Below are positions 1 to 11,037 of a DNA stretch of 64,000 bases, piece by piece. The DNA is from Xylaria sp. FL1777 (Eukaryota; Ascomycota; Sordariomycetes; Xylariales; Xylariaceae). Each line of letters starts with the position of its first letter. Position 1 is the first letter of the stretch. The translations under genes and the position numbers were made by a program. The DNA lies in NCBI GenBank assembly GCA_022578965.1, contig MU400626.1, positions 62,001 to 126,000 on the forward strand, written 5' to 3'. Under the pieces are notes generated by a model. The model searched no databases. It was given only the letters and a program-made list of their open reading frames with translations, and was not told the DNA's origin.

Positions 1-121
1 TCTCAGGGAGAAATAAACCAAGAGATCATTCAACAATCCGTCGTTGACTCTATTCATCAGTTCCATGCTACGTCTCCCGAAGCCGCTAGCATCACTCGCG
101 AATAGTGTTAGGTAATTCACC
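1..121 (+). promoter_or_regulatory. Upstream region / 5' UTR of the small Cys-rich gene
   Basis: This short leader precedes the ATG at 122. The start context ATTCACC-ATG-T is a good fungal translation start. No TATA element or binding motif was recognised, and the true promoter probably extends left of the window. Confidence 0.4.
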
Positions 122-823
122 ATGTGTCATGGACATCCTCACTACCATCCCTGCAATCATACCTCTGTCAAATGGCTGTATTGCCCCGAGGCAAATTTCG
201 ACTTAGCGACGGGCTACGAGGCCCCATGTGCCAATCCCATATATTCGACTCCTCAGCCTTCCAAAACCGACTGCCCCCTTAAAAACTGCAACTTCAAAGC
301 ACTCAAAGGAAGCTGGTGCTGTTGCGTATGTGGGCAGGGCCCAAACACTCAAGGGTGGTGTACCGTTGTGAGGCGAGCGATGGATTGGAACCCACTGACG
401 AAGACCATGGAGAATATGGACGTGCCTTGTGGGCATGGTTGCTGTGGCGAGTGTAGCCGCTATCGTTAGTTGTGCTGATATCATGAACCCACAAGCTGTC
501 GTACTGATTCGTTGACTCAAGCGTCCTCGAGGGGATCAACCCCAGAGATGTCCTTCGCCGAGGTACGCAAAGGAAGGACCAGCCGTAAAAGCCACGGTAG
601 CAGCATAATGTCTGGACACAGGCGACCTCCAGCGTACGACTTCGGCGGGAGCGTCTCGGCTGTTGTCGAAAAGGACGAGTCAGCAGCTACCACCTCGTCC
701 TCAGTAGCACATAGCTCTCGCGGCGCACGCAAGTCTACGTATGACACAAGCGTTGATTACTTAGCCAAGAAGGCCAAGGTGTCGGGTAGCGGTAAGAAGA
801 AAGGGTATAAGCACCGAATCTAG
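122..823 (+). CDS. Small cysteine-rich protein with basic tail (two exons, 214 aa), function unknown
   Basis: Exons are 122-464 and 522-823. The 57-nt intron (465-521) has donor GTTAGT, an upstream CTGAT-type branch and acceptor CAAG; removing it joins two open frames. Residues 1-113 are very rich in Cys and His (MCHGHPH at the N-terminus, then CPEA, CPLKNC, CCCVCGQGP and CGHGCCGEC), in pairs that suggest metal binding. There is no signal peptide, so it is probably intracellular. The C-terminal 100 residues are Ser/Arg/Lys-rich and end in a lysine-rich stretch (KKKGYKHR) resembling a nuclear-localisation or nucleic-acid-contact tail. I know similar unnamed small proteins from other ascomycetes, but no tested function. 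The first exon alone would end at a TAG just past the donor, so an intron-retained product would lose the basic tail. Confidence 0.72.
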
Positions 824-1421
824 CATTTATCTGAGCAGCAGCCCCCGTGTGGGAGCAAGATTAAATAGACAGGGAGGCTGCATTGAGACCGTTGGATTCA
901 GGGGTGAGGAGCCAAGCTAAATAATACTTGGCTGCAGTTTGCTTGTCTAGGCTATCAAGAAGCAGGTTGCTCGCTGATAGGTTGAAAGAAGAAGAAGAAG
1001 AAGAAGCGAGGACTAACGTCGCAACATCTAGCCTAGATAACAATATAAGCGTATCTAGCTACAAGTGCAAAACGTCCTTTGTTATGAGTTTCGCATGTCA
1101 GCATATTAAGCTCAATGACTTCGAGCGGGTGCCCACGCTCGTGTGAGGCCGTATTCCGTTAGGAAAGGTTGATTACTAGGTGCTGCTTGGTGAAGGATGA
1201 ATCATACGAATATCACCATGAGGTTGTAGTGAAATAGACTCCATAGTCAATGTCTGAAAAGGGAATAGAACGTCAATCAGACCGTAATGTCTAGAGATAA
1301 TGGCTCTGAAATATTAGTTATATTATAGACATTAGAAGAGTTAATAGAAAACTTGCCTAGCTGATGAAGAGCGATGTCTTTTTGCTTCCCTCATTGGTCC
1401 CGATGCTTTTGAACAAGTGGC
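824..1421. other. Intergenic, with a (GAA)n tract
   Basis: No gene was recognised. A short GAA trinucleotide run lies at about 985-1006. Small open frames across it are repeat-driven and look non-coding. Confidence 0.5.
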
Positions 1422-1557
1422 TCGAGAAGTGCTTAGATGCAAGTGATCGGTTGGGAAGGACCAAAATTTGTCAAAACAACAATCATCGTGCATTATGGAC
1501 TCTCAACATGTGTAAATACCTTTGCTAACCGATCACTTGCATCTAAGCACTTCTCGA
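1422..1557. mobile_element. MITE-like element with 31-bp perfect terminal inverted repeats
   Basis: The arms 1422-1452 and 1527-1557 are exact reverse complements over 31 bp, separated by a 74-bp centre without coding potential. A total length of 136 bp with long perfect arms is typical of a miniature inverted-repeat transposable element or a solo fold-back. No clear target-site duplication could be assigned because the flanks share only scattered bases beyond the arms. The transposase family cannot be named from this copy alone. Confidence 0.55.
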
Positions 1558-4500
1558 AGCATTGTATTTAAGCTTATGTCAAGCTACGTTCGATCGTCCG
1601 AAGACTCTAAAGCGACGCTCTCAGCGTAAAGACTTGGACATGATGACCGTAAGGAACAACGACGCAATCTGGTCATGATCTGGATCCAATCCAACGTAAT
1701 ATTGCAGCTAGGCGTTAGAATCGGCGCGGCGATGTAGCCCTTCGAGAGAGAAAAAGGCAAATCGGAAGGGAATACCTGTGCTCAATGGCAATGCCCTCCT
1801 TCGTCTTCGACTTACTCTCACAGCCCTTACCGCGTAGCCTGCCTCTTTCTCGTGCAAAGGGCTTGATCGCTTACGCACTCCCCAATTGACTTATCGGGAG
1901 GGCGTGTCACCCCAGCCTTTCTGAAGGGGAAGCTCGCCTTTGGTGGTAGGCAGAAGGGGAAGTGCGATTGGTGGCTTTGGGATTTCGAGTCGACGCTCAA
2001 TGCCTGGCTATACGCAATATGGTGTGGTGCCCTTGCAACCACGTGTTGAGCCCTGCAGGTGAGATTTAATGCCTAGTGTACTGCGTGTACTGCGTAGGTA
2101 CCACGTATATATACTACCTACTAGTAGGTACCGGTACCTACTCAATGAGCAGGCGTAAGCGAGTATAAGTGGCCATTGGTCCGACAGGGGTCTATGTCAT
2201 CATGGAGATGATTGGATTGGAAATGCGTTTTTCTCCATCTTGTCGGTCACCGTTACATGTTTAAGACTGCAGAGGATAAGTTTGTTAGGCTAGTTAGTCA
2301 ACGGGCGGGAAACGGGCTTCGTCAAGAGTCGTCGGCTTAGCCGGAGAGACTGGTGAGCCTATTGGTCTTATTGAGATGCCGAAGTGTACACCATGTGTAA
2401 TACAACTGCTGCGCTTTACGCATAGGACAGTAGGATCGGCCCCTCCTTGATGATCTACTTACGCATACTGCGTACATAAACGCGACGGTGCCACGTGCTG
2501 AATATCGATATGTGAGAGTGGCAACCCGGTGTTTCACGATCCATGTACGGAGTACCTAGACTAGTAGCGATACTCACTCGGTAAAGGAGGAGGAGGAAAA
2601 GCTCGGTCCGACCTTGAATCGATTCTCCGTCTGTCAGTGGGCACGACCCTCTAATCTGGGATGACTCTGATGTAACCCGTTGACCCGTGACCCGTGATGG
2701 CTGGTCGGCCTCGCAGACACTTTCTCTACGCATACGTTTTACATGACACAGTGAGTGTAGAATGAGAGGGAGGGGAAACTAGGTACGTGTAAGCGAAGGT
2801 GGCTACATATGCAGAGGTAGTCTAGAATACTCGGTAAGTGGTCTACTGTAACAGCTGGATATACCTAGGTACCTACCTAGGTACTTAACTTACCGTCTGT
2901 CGTGTACATAAGGATTTCATGCCCCGATCCGCCGGTTCACGGCCAAGGAGTACAGCACACTACCCCTCTTCTACTGCCTGTGTACGTACCAAGCAGTACA
3001 TACCTACGCAGTAGGTATACTGTATGTTAGGTACGCAATAGGATTTTCCAGCAGATTGGGCTTAACATAAGCGCCGCTTTTGCTCAGGCTCCATCCGACT
3101 TAGGTATTACCTAAGTAGGTACCTACTAGGTAGCCCTAGAACCTAACTAGTAGGTACTTAGAGCAACAACATTTATGCAAATTTTATGCATAGAAAACGT
3201 CACTTCTAGGGCCCTTGAGCAAAAAAAGCTAGGGCTGCGGCAGCGAACCTGATAAACATCTTAACTGTTCAAGAGTAAGATATTTCTTTACTGCATACTT
3301 ATACCAGCACGTTCTGCCATGGCCTGTTTGTTAGAACCCACGATCCTTGTCTTTCACTTTAGAGTACACTCAATACATAGCAATATTATCATCTGTCCTT
3401 CATCAACTTTCGTTTACTTTCACACGGCACCAGTTCAAGTACTTCTTCGCTAACGTATCAAGAAATAATCACAGAAGGCACAGCCGTTAAAAAAAATCGC
3501 TTGTAACGCCGTCGGGCTGGGAGGATGTGGCAGTGTTGATTGGTAATAGTACGCTGGGTAAGGTGGCCTGCAAAAAGGCAGATAGATATACCGCGACCAG
3601 AGACGTCATTCGGTCTTTAGTCTACACTGGTCCTGGCTACAATTTTTTGAACGAAAATCGAAACCCCCACAATCATTCCAATGGCATATCTACGGCTAAA
3701 TGAGCGTCAAGGGCGCTGCCACATCCAGTACTCTAAGACGGCTATCCATTCTGCCCTATAAGGTGCCATGATCAAGTCAGCCCATCCAGACTTACGCCAC
3801 TCATGATAGTGACGTCCCGCGATCATTAATTGGCTGTATTCTCAATATTCGGGATACCTGTTAAACGCGCTGAACGCGCTGAACACCTTGTACGATATCC
3901 AAATGCGTAGTTCAGTGAAACATCTGGACCGTCCTACACTGAACTAAGATCTATTGAGACTGTGTCTCGTGTTCAAGAATTGAAGCTATTCAGCCCTCGC
4001 TTATCTGAGACATATTGGCGGTCCCCGGAGGTTAGGAAGGCCGGACCAATTGTATATAGAGTCAATGACAGCCATAACAGATTATTGTATTCTAAACAGA
4101 GTCAGTTTCTTAGTTCTAAGCCCTGATGCTAGTAGCTCTTGTTATAATACCCAACCGCCTGTTCCCAATCTAGAATCCCAATAACCCTTCGAGAGCTTTG
4201 GGTGTTGGAGATAATTATATTTTCGAGATGAATGTCGCCCTGAGTAAAATAGATGCTGCATATGTCCGGGAGGAGGAGTTGGTACGGATTGGCCCATCTA
4301 GTACGGAACTATAGGATAGACTAGTACGAACACGAAACATGGGTCAGTACGGTTAAAATCCCCATACCATCTCGAACCGGCGCATGCAGGCTGACCGTGA
4401 GCCTCATTGCTTTTATCCAATGTGGGACGCGAACCGTTCATTCGGTACACGCTAGAAAGCAGACAACCAGAACTTCTGAATACATACCTATGTAGAAGGA

Positions 4501-7500
4501 AACGGTAATTCGTCAGCAAACTGTCCTAAGGAAACCAACCTCTATGTAGTCTACCGGTAACTTGCCTGGCGTCTCTCTACCAGGGTGCCCAGGCTATCTA
4601 ATTCTGTTAGGGTGCTGAATGAATATTTATGATCTATTCTTTTATACCGGTAGGCTGACAGATACCAAAACTTGGAAGAACACCAGTACTAGGCTCTTTT
4701 CATCTCCTTTGTGCTTACAGAAAATACCTAGGTAGTTTAAAAAATCCCAACCGCGGAGGTACGCATGCTACTAAAATGTGGCTCCATTCCTTTCTCTTTG
4801 TCGAGCCCTTGCTGTAATCTTAAGATCTCGTTAATAGTATATCTAACCTGGAAGCCTACCTACTGAATCACTCGACCCTTTAACTTCCTAGGCACTACCG
4901 TGTACTGGCCGTCTATTACGGTTTGAAATAGGTAATACCTACCTAACAAATACACTTATACTTATGCAAAAGCGGGGCGTCAGGCTTGCCTCAGGCTAAA
5001 AGCGGCATGCCTCAGATTAGCATGGTAAAACTACTTGGGTTGTGCTAAGCCAGCGACATCCCTGTTCCAGAGTCCGATGCAAATTATTTATTTACTCATT
5101 CTTCATGGTTAGTTTTATCATGAGTTTTGCACCAGTTAAGAATTGTGGTCTTTCCAATAGGTATTTAGATAGAGTTTAGAGATGTAAGTATTTATACTTA
5201 CAGGCCGTCCGTTATCTAGTGGGGGTTTTATCGGGCTAGAGCTTCTTAGAGCTAGCTGCTCCTGAGAAGCGCCTGGCAATTGCGTGATGTTTCGATTACA
5301 GTGCATCCACTAGTAGGGGGCATGCTCAAGGGCCACATGGCTGTGTACACCGTACATAGTACCTAGGTACCTACAGGTAGTACACATAACAGCACCTACC
5401 TTCTACTGGGAATAGGGCTTTTCAACAAAAAACGTCGAATGCCATCATGATACCTACCTGGGTAATTATTATTGGGAGACAAACAAGAATAGGAAAGAAT
5501 ACTTAGTAACACAAACTATTACTGTGTGCTTATCTCCTTGCGATATACTACTAGGTAACTAATCGTAGTGTAGTATAAGTATATATTATAACCTCGGCAC
5601 TTTATACACTACTGCATAGCAGATGCATAGGTAGCACTTGTTTGCATTGACTCCCGTCCAGTTACTTACTGCGTACTTATGTTGGCCACCTAGGTAGATC
5701 GTATGGTATGCAGCCCTTAGCAACGTTGGTGACATACGTTTCAGGCAATCGTATGTCAACAACAGGACATTTGTGTTGATGATGAGTAGCGGTGCAAAGC
5801 ATACCTAGTTAGATCCTTAGCACAGTTACGATTTTGGGCTTCTTTTGTTTTTTAGTCAAGAGCACACTTACATACTCTGTAGTTATGTTTAAGTGGCTTA
5901 TAAAATAAAGTAGATTACCTTAATACACAAAGGCTATACACAAATCAAGCTATATACTTTTTAGCGAAAGCTCCTCATGGCTCCTTACTTCCAAAACACA
6001 TGCAGGACATACATACTTGAATAACACCTCACCTCTAATAACTAAGTACCTATTGAGATATGATAGGCAGAGAGTATCAACATGTAGCTAACCCCTCCTT
6101 TACCTTACACTAGCTGCATAAGATAATAAACCAATCATTATCTATAGTGAACATATTAGGATCTATTTATATGCAGTGCATATCCCTTTTTACACTTAAT
6201 GTACTTATTATTGGCTTGTTGGTATACTGGGCAGAAATACCGGGCATGTACGCAGTAGTGCATTATTAACTCGATCGGCAAGAACCCCCTGATTATTTCC
6301 ACATGGCTGCCCTCGGCTTACTATCACCAGTATCCCAGGGCCTTACCCACCTTCTTTTACTTATATATACATAGGTCGTTAGTATACGCTGTATGTATGT
6401 ACATGTAGCCTTTCCGTGGCCCTTCAGGCTCCCGTGCGGCCCTTCGATACAACCTCACTGCACCACAAACGCTGCATACATCTTTGATACCACCCTGCCA
6501 TGCTCTCGCTCTCCCTCTATGTAGTAATGTTCGCGCAAGGGTAGCATGCCTCCGTTTCAACCCCCTTTACATTACATTTCTGACATTTCCCTTTTCAACC
6601 CCGCGTTGTCACGCGTTCCTACTGCATAAGTATACCTACTTATATATATACCTAAAGTATAGTCTACGGGTAGATGGTGGACTCTGTAGAATGCACTAAG
6701 TTATACTAACAACACGCTAATAGCACGCTAAAGCAACCTACCCAAAAACAACTGTTTCCTTGGTCTTGTTTTGCCTCAAACAAGCACTTGCAACTCAGCC
6801 CCATTGCTCATATGGTTTCGAAAAGTTCACCTAGCATATTTGTGGTTAGCTTTATCACTCACTCAGCACTCAGTTACCCTACGTACGCAGTATTATCCTG
6901 TAAATGGTCGCACAAGACACAACTGCCCAAGGTACCTACATAACTGAAAGTACCTTAGGTACCAGGCCTTACTTAATCTACCTAACCTCTTCTTTTCCTT
7001 GCCCCCGTCTTTTCTGTTTCCCATTAATTGCCATGTTCCTGCTCCTTGTCATTCCCCCTTCTATTGATACTTACCTAAGTACACCATTCTACCTACAGTA
7101 TATACCTGCCTCCACTACCTAGGTATTGTTGTGGTGAACCCCGGCTCTTTGGTGTTACGGTACCTTTTAATCCCCGCCAAGACAACGGTGACAGAGACAC
7201 GCAGACCAGTCCCAGTCCCATCTTGCCAAGCTTGTTCACCTCTACCTGTCGCTCCCCGTCACTTTTTCTCGGCCTCCCTACCTAGGTGTCATCTTCCACC
7301 TATCCATTTATCCACCCATCTCTCTATCCCTCTCTCTATCCCTTGGCCCAGAGTTAGATAAGTCGAATAGATAAAAAGACCTGCTCTACATTCCCACTCA
7401 AAGAAGTTCAAGATCTACGTTGTGTCTTTTGTTCCAGACGCGAGTCACGCGACGACTAGACGAACAACCATTGCTGCAGCAACAACAACAATCACCATCC

Positions 7501-7623
7501 TCCTCCTCATCATCATCGTCACTACCACCACCACAGCAACGACAGCAACAATCACAATATCAACATACGTAAAGACATTACAAACCTGACGCCTTCTCAA
7601 CGCATTACGCCATATTTCTCAGC
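1558..7623. other. Long gene-poor spacer rich in TACCTAGGTA-type and TACTGCGTA-type words
   Basis: No gene was recognised in about 6 kb. Open frames here are short, lack recognisable domains and do not join by splicing. The DNA carries many short palindromic words: TACCTAGGTA/TAGGTACCTA variants at about 2100-2140, 2860-2890, 3100-3155, 5360-5380 and 6930-6965, and TACTGCGTA or its complement at about 2080-2098, 2466, 3005, 5668, 6249 and 6884. Base composition is mixed and not strongly AT-skewed, so this is not simply RIPed sequence. Confidence 0.5.
7400..7623 (+). promoter_or_regulatory. Probable 5' UTR/promoter with CAA, CAT and CCA microsatellites
   Basis: A run of CAA, TCC, CAT and CCA trinucleotides at about 7470-7555 lies immediately upstream of the ATG at 7624. 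Such low-complexity, pyrimidine/CA-rich leaders are usual for well-expressed filamentous-fungal genes. This is assigned from position and composition only. Confidence 0.35.
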
Positions 7624-8235
7624 ATGCCTACTTCTTTAGACTCTGCTCGCCCTATCATGGCGCCATCGGTACGTCCCACCCACAATTCCCCCTATTACAG
7701 TGAAGTTCGTCGTTTTACTCGCATCGACCTCTTTTTACCTAAGCTGTTCTCTAGCTATACACATAGATAGAACTCCTATTGGACAAATAGCAGCCAGACA
7801 ACTAAATCACCTCCCCTCTTCATCGATTTATCCATTCATTGTCTCTACAAGCAGTATCTTTTCCTTTTGTTCTTGGGGGTACATATTAATCGTCCGTTCC
7901 TCTACTAACGCTACTCGTTACAGCTCGTCTCTCCCCGCGCCTCCCTCCGTCTAAGCACTTATAGCACAACAGCACCCTCCTTCGCCCCAACCATGAGGAC
8001 TACGGACTCGGCGCATGCTGACATCCGAATTATCGAGTCGGGGCTGGCGCGCATGGAGAACAAGGCCCTCTCAATGCAGCGTGTCGTGCTCTCGGAAGAG
8101 AAGACGGCGAACCTAAGCAAGCTGGCGCTGGGCGCCAAGCTCGACCGCGCTCTCGACCGCCGCATGACGAGCCAGGACGCCGAGATGCGCCCGCGAAAGC
8201 CAAGCCTGTGCGAAAAAGTGAAAGAGGAGCATTAG
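7624..8235 (+). CDS. Small conserved fungal protein, probably helical (118 aa), function unknown
   Basis: The model has exon 1 at 7624-7668 (15 codons, MPTSLDSARPIMAPS) and exon 2 at 7924-8235. The 255-nt intron has donor GTACGT, a perfect TACTAAC branch box and acceptor TTACAG, and leaves one frame of 118 residues. Residues from about 45 onward form a charged, heptad-like helix (ESGLARMENKALSMQR, then LSEEKTANLSKLALGAKLDR) followed by a basic region. I recognise this type as an uncharacterised small protein widespread in ascomycetes, but know no function. An alternative is a shorter protein starting at the in-frame ATG at 7993 (80 aa). The long first intron has an unrelated internal open frame, which I reject. 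Confidence 0.68.
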
Positions 8236-8978
8236 AGCGACGGATAGCGAGCTAATTCACCGAACAAGCTAGCTACTGAACCAGGTAGAGAAACACGACA
8301 GAAGATTCAAAGACAGGCGGTTGCGGTAATAGATGACGCGGACGCGAATGGCACACGCCCAATTCGGCAAGAAAAGCACAATTCAAAGTAGACAGGCAAA
8401 CAAAGGGGGGGGGAGGGAGACTAATACGCGGGTTGTTGTCGCTATCATGGCGCCATGGATCCTTGGGAAAATCGCCTATCGAAACCAGGACGCACCAGAC
8501 TGGCTCGTATCCGACTCTAGACAACTGCGTGGTTGCGGTACAACGCTACAGGTAGAGATACAACGTGAAATCAAGGGGCGTAGAGAGCTTTGTTGAAGAT
8601 CTAACCCCTCAGCATGGGGGGAAATCGGTATTCTACTCTACCTCTGCGCGAAGAAAGACACTGTCATAACCTGAGGCCTCATGAGGGGATGCTCGTTTTA
8701 TTATTGCATCATGTATACCATAGCATATCGAGATTAAGTGGGTTTTAGCAAGTTTAGCATTGTTTGAAATGAGGGCCATTCTCTAGGATACGGGCTACCT
8801 GGGAGGTGGCAAGTCCGTCCGTACACTTGACTATATATATATATATGTATGCATGCATGCATACTTCCCTGACACGCTCTCCTAATAGGTGACAACAAGA
8901 TATATAACGCGACGTAAAAGAACGGGACATGGGCCACAAGGTCGATATATGAACCCCATCACAACAGCTGCACACTTA
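8236..8978. other. Intergenic, with AT and TGCATGCA microsatellite
   Basis: No gene was recognised. A run of (TA)n followed by (TGCA)n lies at about 8830-8860. The frames on both strands here are short and have no recognisable domain. Confidence 0.45.
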
Positions 8979-9272
8979 CTAGAGTCCTTCTCGCTTCCCC
9001 AGAGAAAATGCTGCTAGACCCATCAATCCCAGACGCTTCATGTCGTCCCTACTCGACGGACTTTCGTTCAAGATAGGAGGTTCTTCAGCCTGAGGCCTCT
9101 TCGCCAACGCCGAAACGCCATTCTGGCTCAAAAGAATATAGATAGTCAACAACATATATAGTATGGCCTCGCATACCATATCGAACCAGTAGCAAAAGGG
9201 GAGAGGGGACCGCCTCCCCTCCTTCTTCTTAGTTTTCTTCGTATTCTTCTTCTCTTCCCCCATCCTAAGCAC
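8979..9272 (-). CDS. Possible small single-pass membrane protein (97 aa)
   Basis: This open frame begins 11 nt after the stop of the SEC72 gene, on the same strand but in another frame. It has a lysine-rich N-terminus, one clear hydrophobic segment (residues about 29-52, with EAILYMLLTIYILLSQNG) and a polar C-terminal part ending FSLGKREGL. If the internal Met at 9179 is the start, the product would be a 66-residue tail-type membrane protein. The tight spacing could also mean it is simply SEC72 3' UTR. No family was recognised and no intron is needed. Confidence is low because coding evidence rests on the hydrophobic segment alone. Confidence 0.3.
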   Translation of the reverse strand: MLRMGEEKKNTKKTKKKEGRRSPLPFCYWFDMVCEAILYMLLTIYILLSQNGVSALAKRPQAEEPPILNESPSSRDDMKRLGLMGLAAFSLGKREGL

Positions 9273-9283
9273 GCAACCAGCCC

Positions 9284-9916
9284 TTACGCCGCAGCAGCAT
9301 CGTCACCAGCAGCCCGGGTCTTCAGTAACCGAGCATCGACGTCCTTAAGCAGGGCCGCGAGCTCGGGCTCCTGGCCCTCGAGCTCCAGGCCCTTGCGCAC
9401 CCAGTCCTTGGCCTCGTCGAGGCGGCCCATCTCCACCAGGCACTTGCCGCGTCGCCACCAGGCCTTGGAGTTGCCCACGCGCTTGGCCTCGACGCTGGCC
9501 TCGGCGTCGGCGGCGCCCTCGGGCCACGCGAGCAGCGCCATGTGGGCCTGGGCGCGGTTCGCGTACAGCGAGGCGATCTCCTCGCGCACGAGGCCCTGCG
9601 GCTCCCAGAGCGGCCGGCCCAGCGCCATCTGCAGGCCCAGCGAGTACAGCTTGACGGCCTCGGCGTGGCGGCCCTTGCGGTGCTCCGCGTTGGCGCTGTC
9701 GCGGAGCTTGGTGATGTTGGCGGACCGCTTCGGGTTCACGGGGATCGGGGGCGGGGGCACGTTGTTGGGGGTCTCGAGGGCCAGGAGAGCGCGGTGCAGG
9801 GTGTTGAGGGTTGCTAGTTCCGTCTGGAGCGATTTCGAGCCCGAGGACGTGCTGACTGCCTTCGACTGCGGGTCGATCTGCAGCGGGAGGAGCGTGAATG
9901 TGTCGAGGTCCGACAT
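9284..9916 (-). CDS. SEC72: SEC72-type subunit of the Sec62/Sec63 post-translational translocation complex (210 aa)
   Basis: The single-exon product has an N-terminal region starting MSDLDTFTLLPLQIDP and a C-terminal TPR-like domain (residues about 70-195). The TPR part shows alternating helices, including ITKLRDSANAEHRKGRH, ASLYANRAQAHMALLAWPEG and NSKAWWRRGKCLVEMGRLDE. Order and length match fungal homologues of yeast Sec72, a peripheral ER protein that works with Sec63, Sec62 and Sec71 and whose TPRs bind cytosolic chaperones during post-translational protein import. I chose the ATG at 9916; an upstream in-frame ATG at 9997 would add 27 Pro/His-rich residues unlike the family. The coding region is distinctly GC-rich compared with its flanks. 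Confidence 0.87.
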   Translation of the reverse strand: MSDLDTFTLLPLQIDPQSKAVSTSSGSKSLQTELATLNTLHRALLALETPNNVPPPPIPVNPKRSANITKLRDSANAEHRKGRHAEAVKLYSLGLQMALGRPLWEPQGLVREEIASLYANRAQAHMALLAWPEGAADAEASVEAKRVGNSKAWWRRGKCLVEMGRLDEAKDWVRKGLELEGQEPELAALLKDVDARLLKTRAAGDDAAAA

Positions 9917-11037
9917 TGTGGCTTGTGGCGGCGGTGGAGGCTGCGTCGAGTCGTCGTGGGCGACGGGAGGTATCGGGAGCGATGAGGACAGATACACAAA
10001 TAGACAGATAGACGGAGAGACAGGTCAATTAGATATTATGGAGAGTGACAGTTCAGAAGCAACAGGAAAGGAGCCCTGAGGCGAGTCCTTGGTGGATTTG
10101 GACAATTGGAGTCCCGGATTTTGGACGGTGGATGTGTGGACTGCGGCTCAGAATTACGTTCTTGTCTTGACGTGGAGATGCTTTAGATAGATGGACAGTT
10201 GTAGGTGGTATGGGCTGTCTGAGTATCTGGGTACTTAGTAGGTAGCGAGTGCCGGTAATAAGCTGCAGCACAATGGCATTGTAATCTGTTAGTACTTATG
10301 TAAGTAGGTAAGTAGGTATGGTAGGTGGTGATGAAGCCATCTGTCGACTTTCACAACCTGTACTGCTGCAGCTTATACTAGCACCTGGCAGACTAGATTA
10401 ACAGTGGGCAGCGGGGTTTGTCTAGCGGTAAGTGGGGTTTCTACGGTTCTGGCCCATGCGAGCGTCGGCTGCAGCAGCGTAGTCGTCAGGTGTAAAACCC
10501 TAGGTAGGTACGTAGGTATTTGATGACAGACAGCTCTATTACACACCCCGTGCTATGGAAATTCGATGCCTATCTACCTAGGTACTTACATATGTAATAT
10601 CCATCTCATATCTCGAGAACCAGTGGTAGCAGGGAATTGTTCCATATATACAAAAATCGACTATTGAAGTGCCTAGCCTACGGATCAAAATTGGAAACCT
10701 ACTTATAAGTACTCTCTTATCCCATCCTCCCTCGATTCCTTTCTTCCCTCTCTATCTCTCTCTCTTTCTAAACCCTCTCTCCCACTTTCCCTTCCAGTTC
10801 CCTCTCGAAAAGGCTAAACACTCGGCATCCCAGATATATATCCTCATGCAACGTATACTGCATAAATCAAGATCGTCATTAGTGTTACGGCCAGCAGCTC
10901 TACAAAGGTTGCCAGTTCTGCTCAAACATTCGCGACGCGAGATGAAGAGGGTCCTGTTCCCAACCCATCTCGTTTTGCGGTTGCTTTTCTGTCATTGCTC
11001 ATGGTTAGCTAGCATCACATCACCGGATCGTGCAAGG
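9917..11037. other. Intergenic, with pyrimidine-rich tract
   Basis: A CT-rich block at about 10730-10800 ends in a TTCCAG acceptor-like site, and several TAGGTA-type words occur at about 10300-10320 and 10500-10520. An open frame of about 150 codons crosses the CT block but its translation looks like shadow sequence. No gene is supported. Confidence 0.4.

Noticed and set aside
1827..2042. Minus-strand open frame of 71 codons
   Set aside because: Low-complexity mix of Ser, Lys and Pro with no start context, domain or splice partner.
7700..7954. Open frame starting MKFVVLLASTSFYLSC that looks like a signal peptide
   Set aside because: It lies inside the intron of the 7624-8235 gene and ends just past the acceptor; the spliced model has a TACTAAC branch box and keeps a conserved-looking downstream frame.
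9345..10079. Large Arg/Pro-rich frames on both strands over SEC72
   Set aside because: They are shadow frames of the GC-rich SEC72 exon and show high Arg/Ala/Pro content without any domain.
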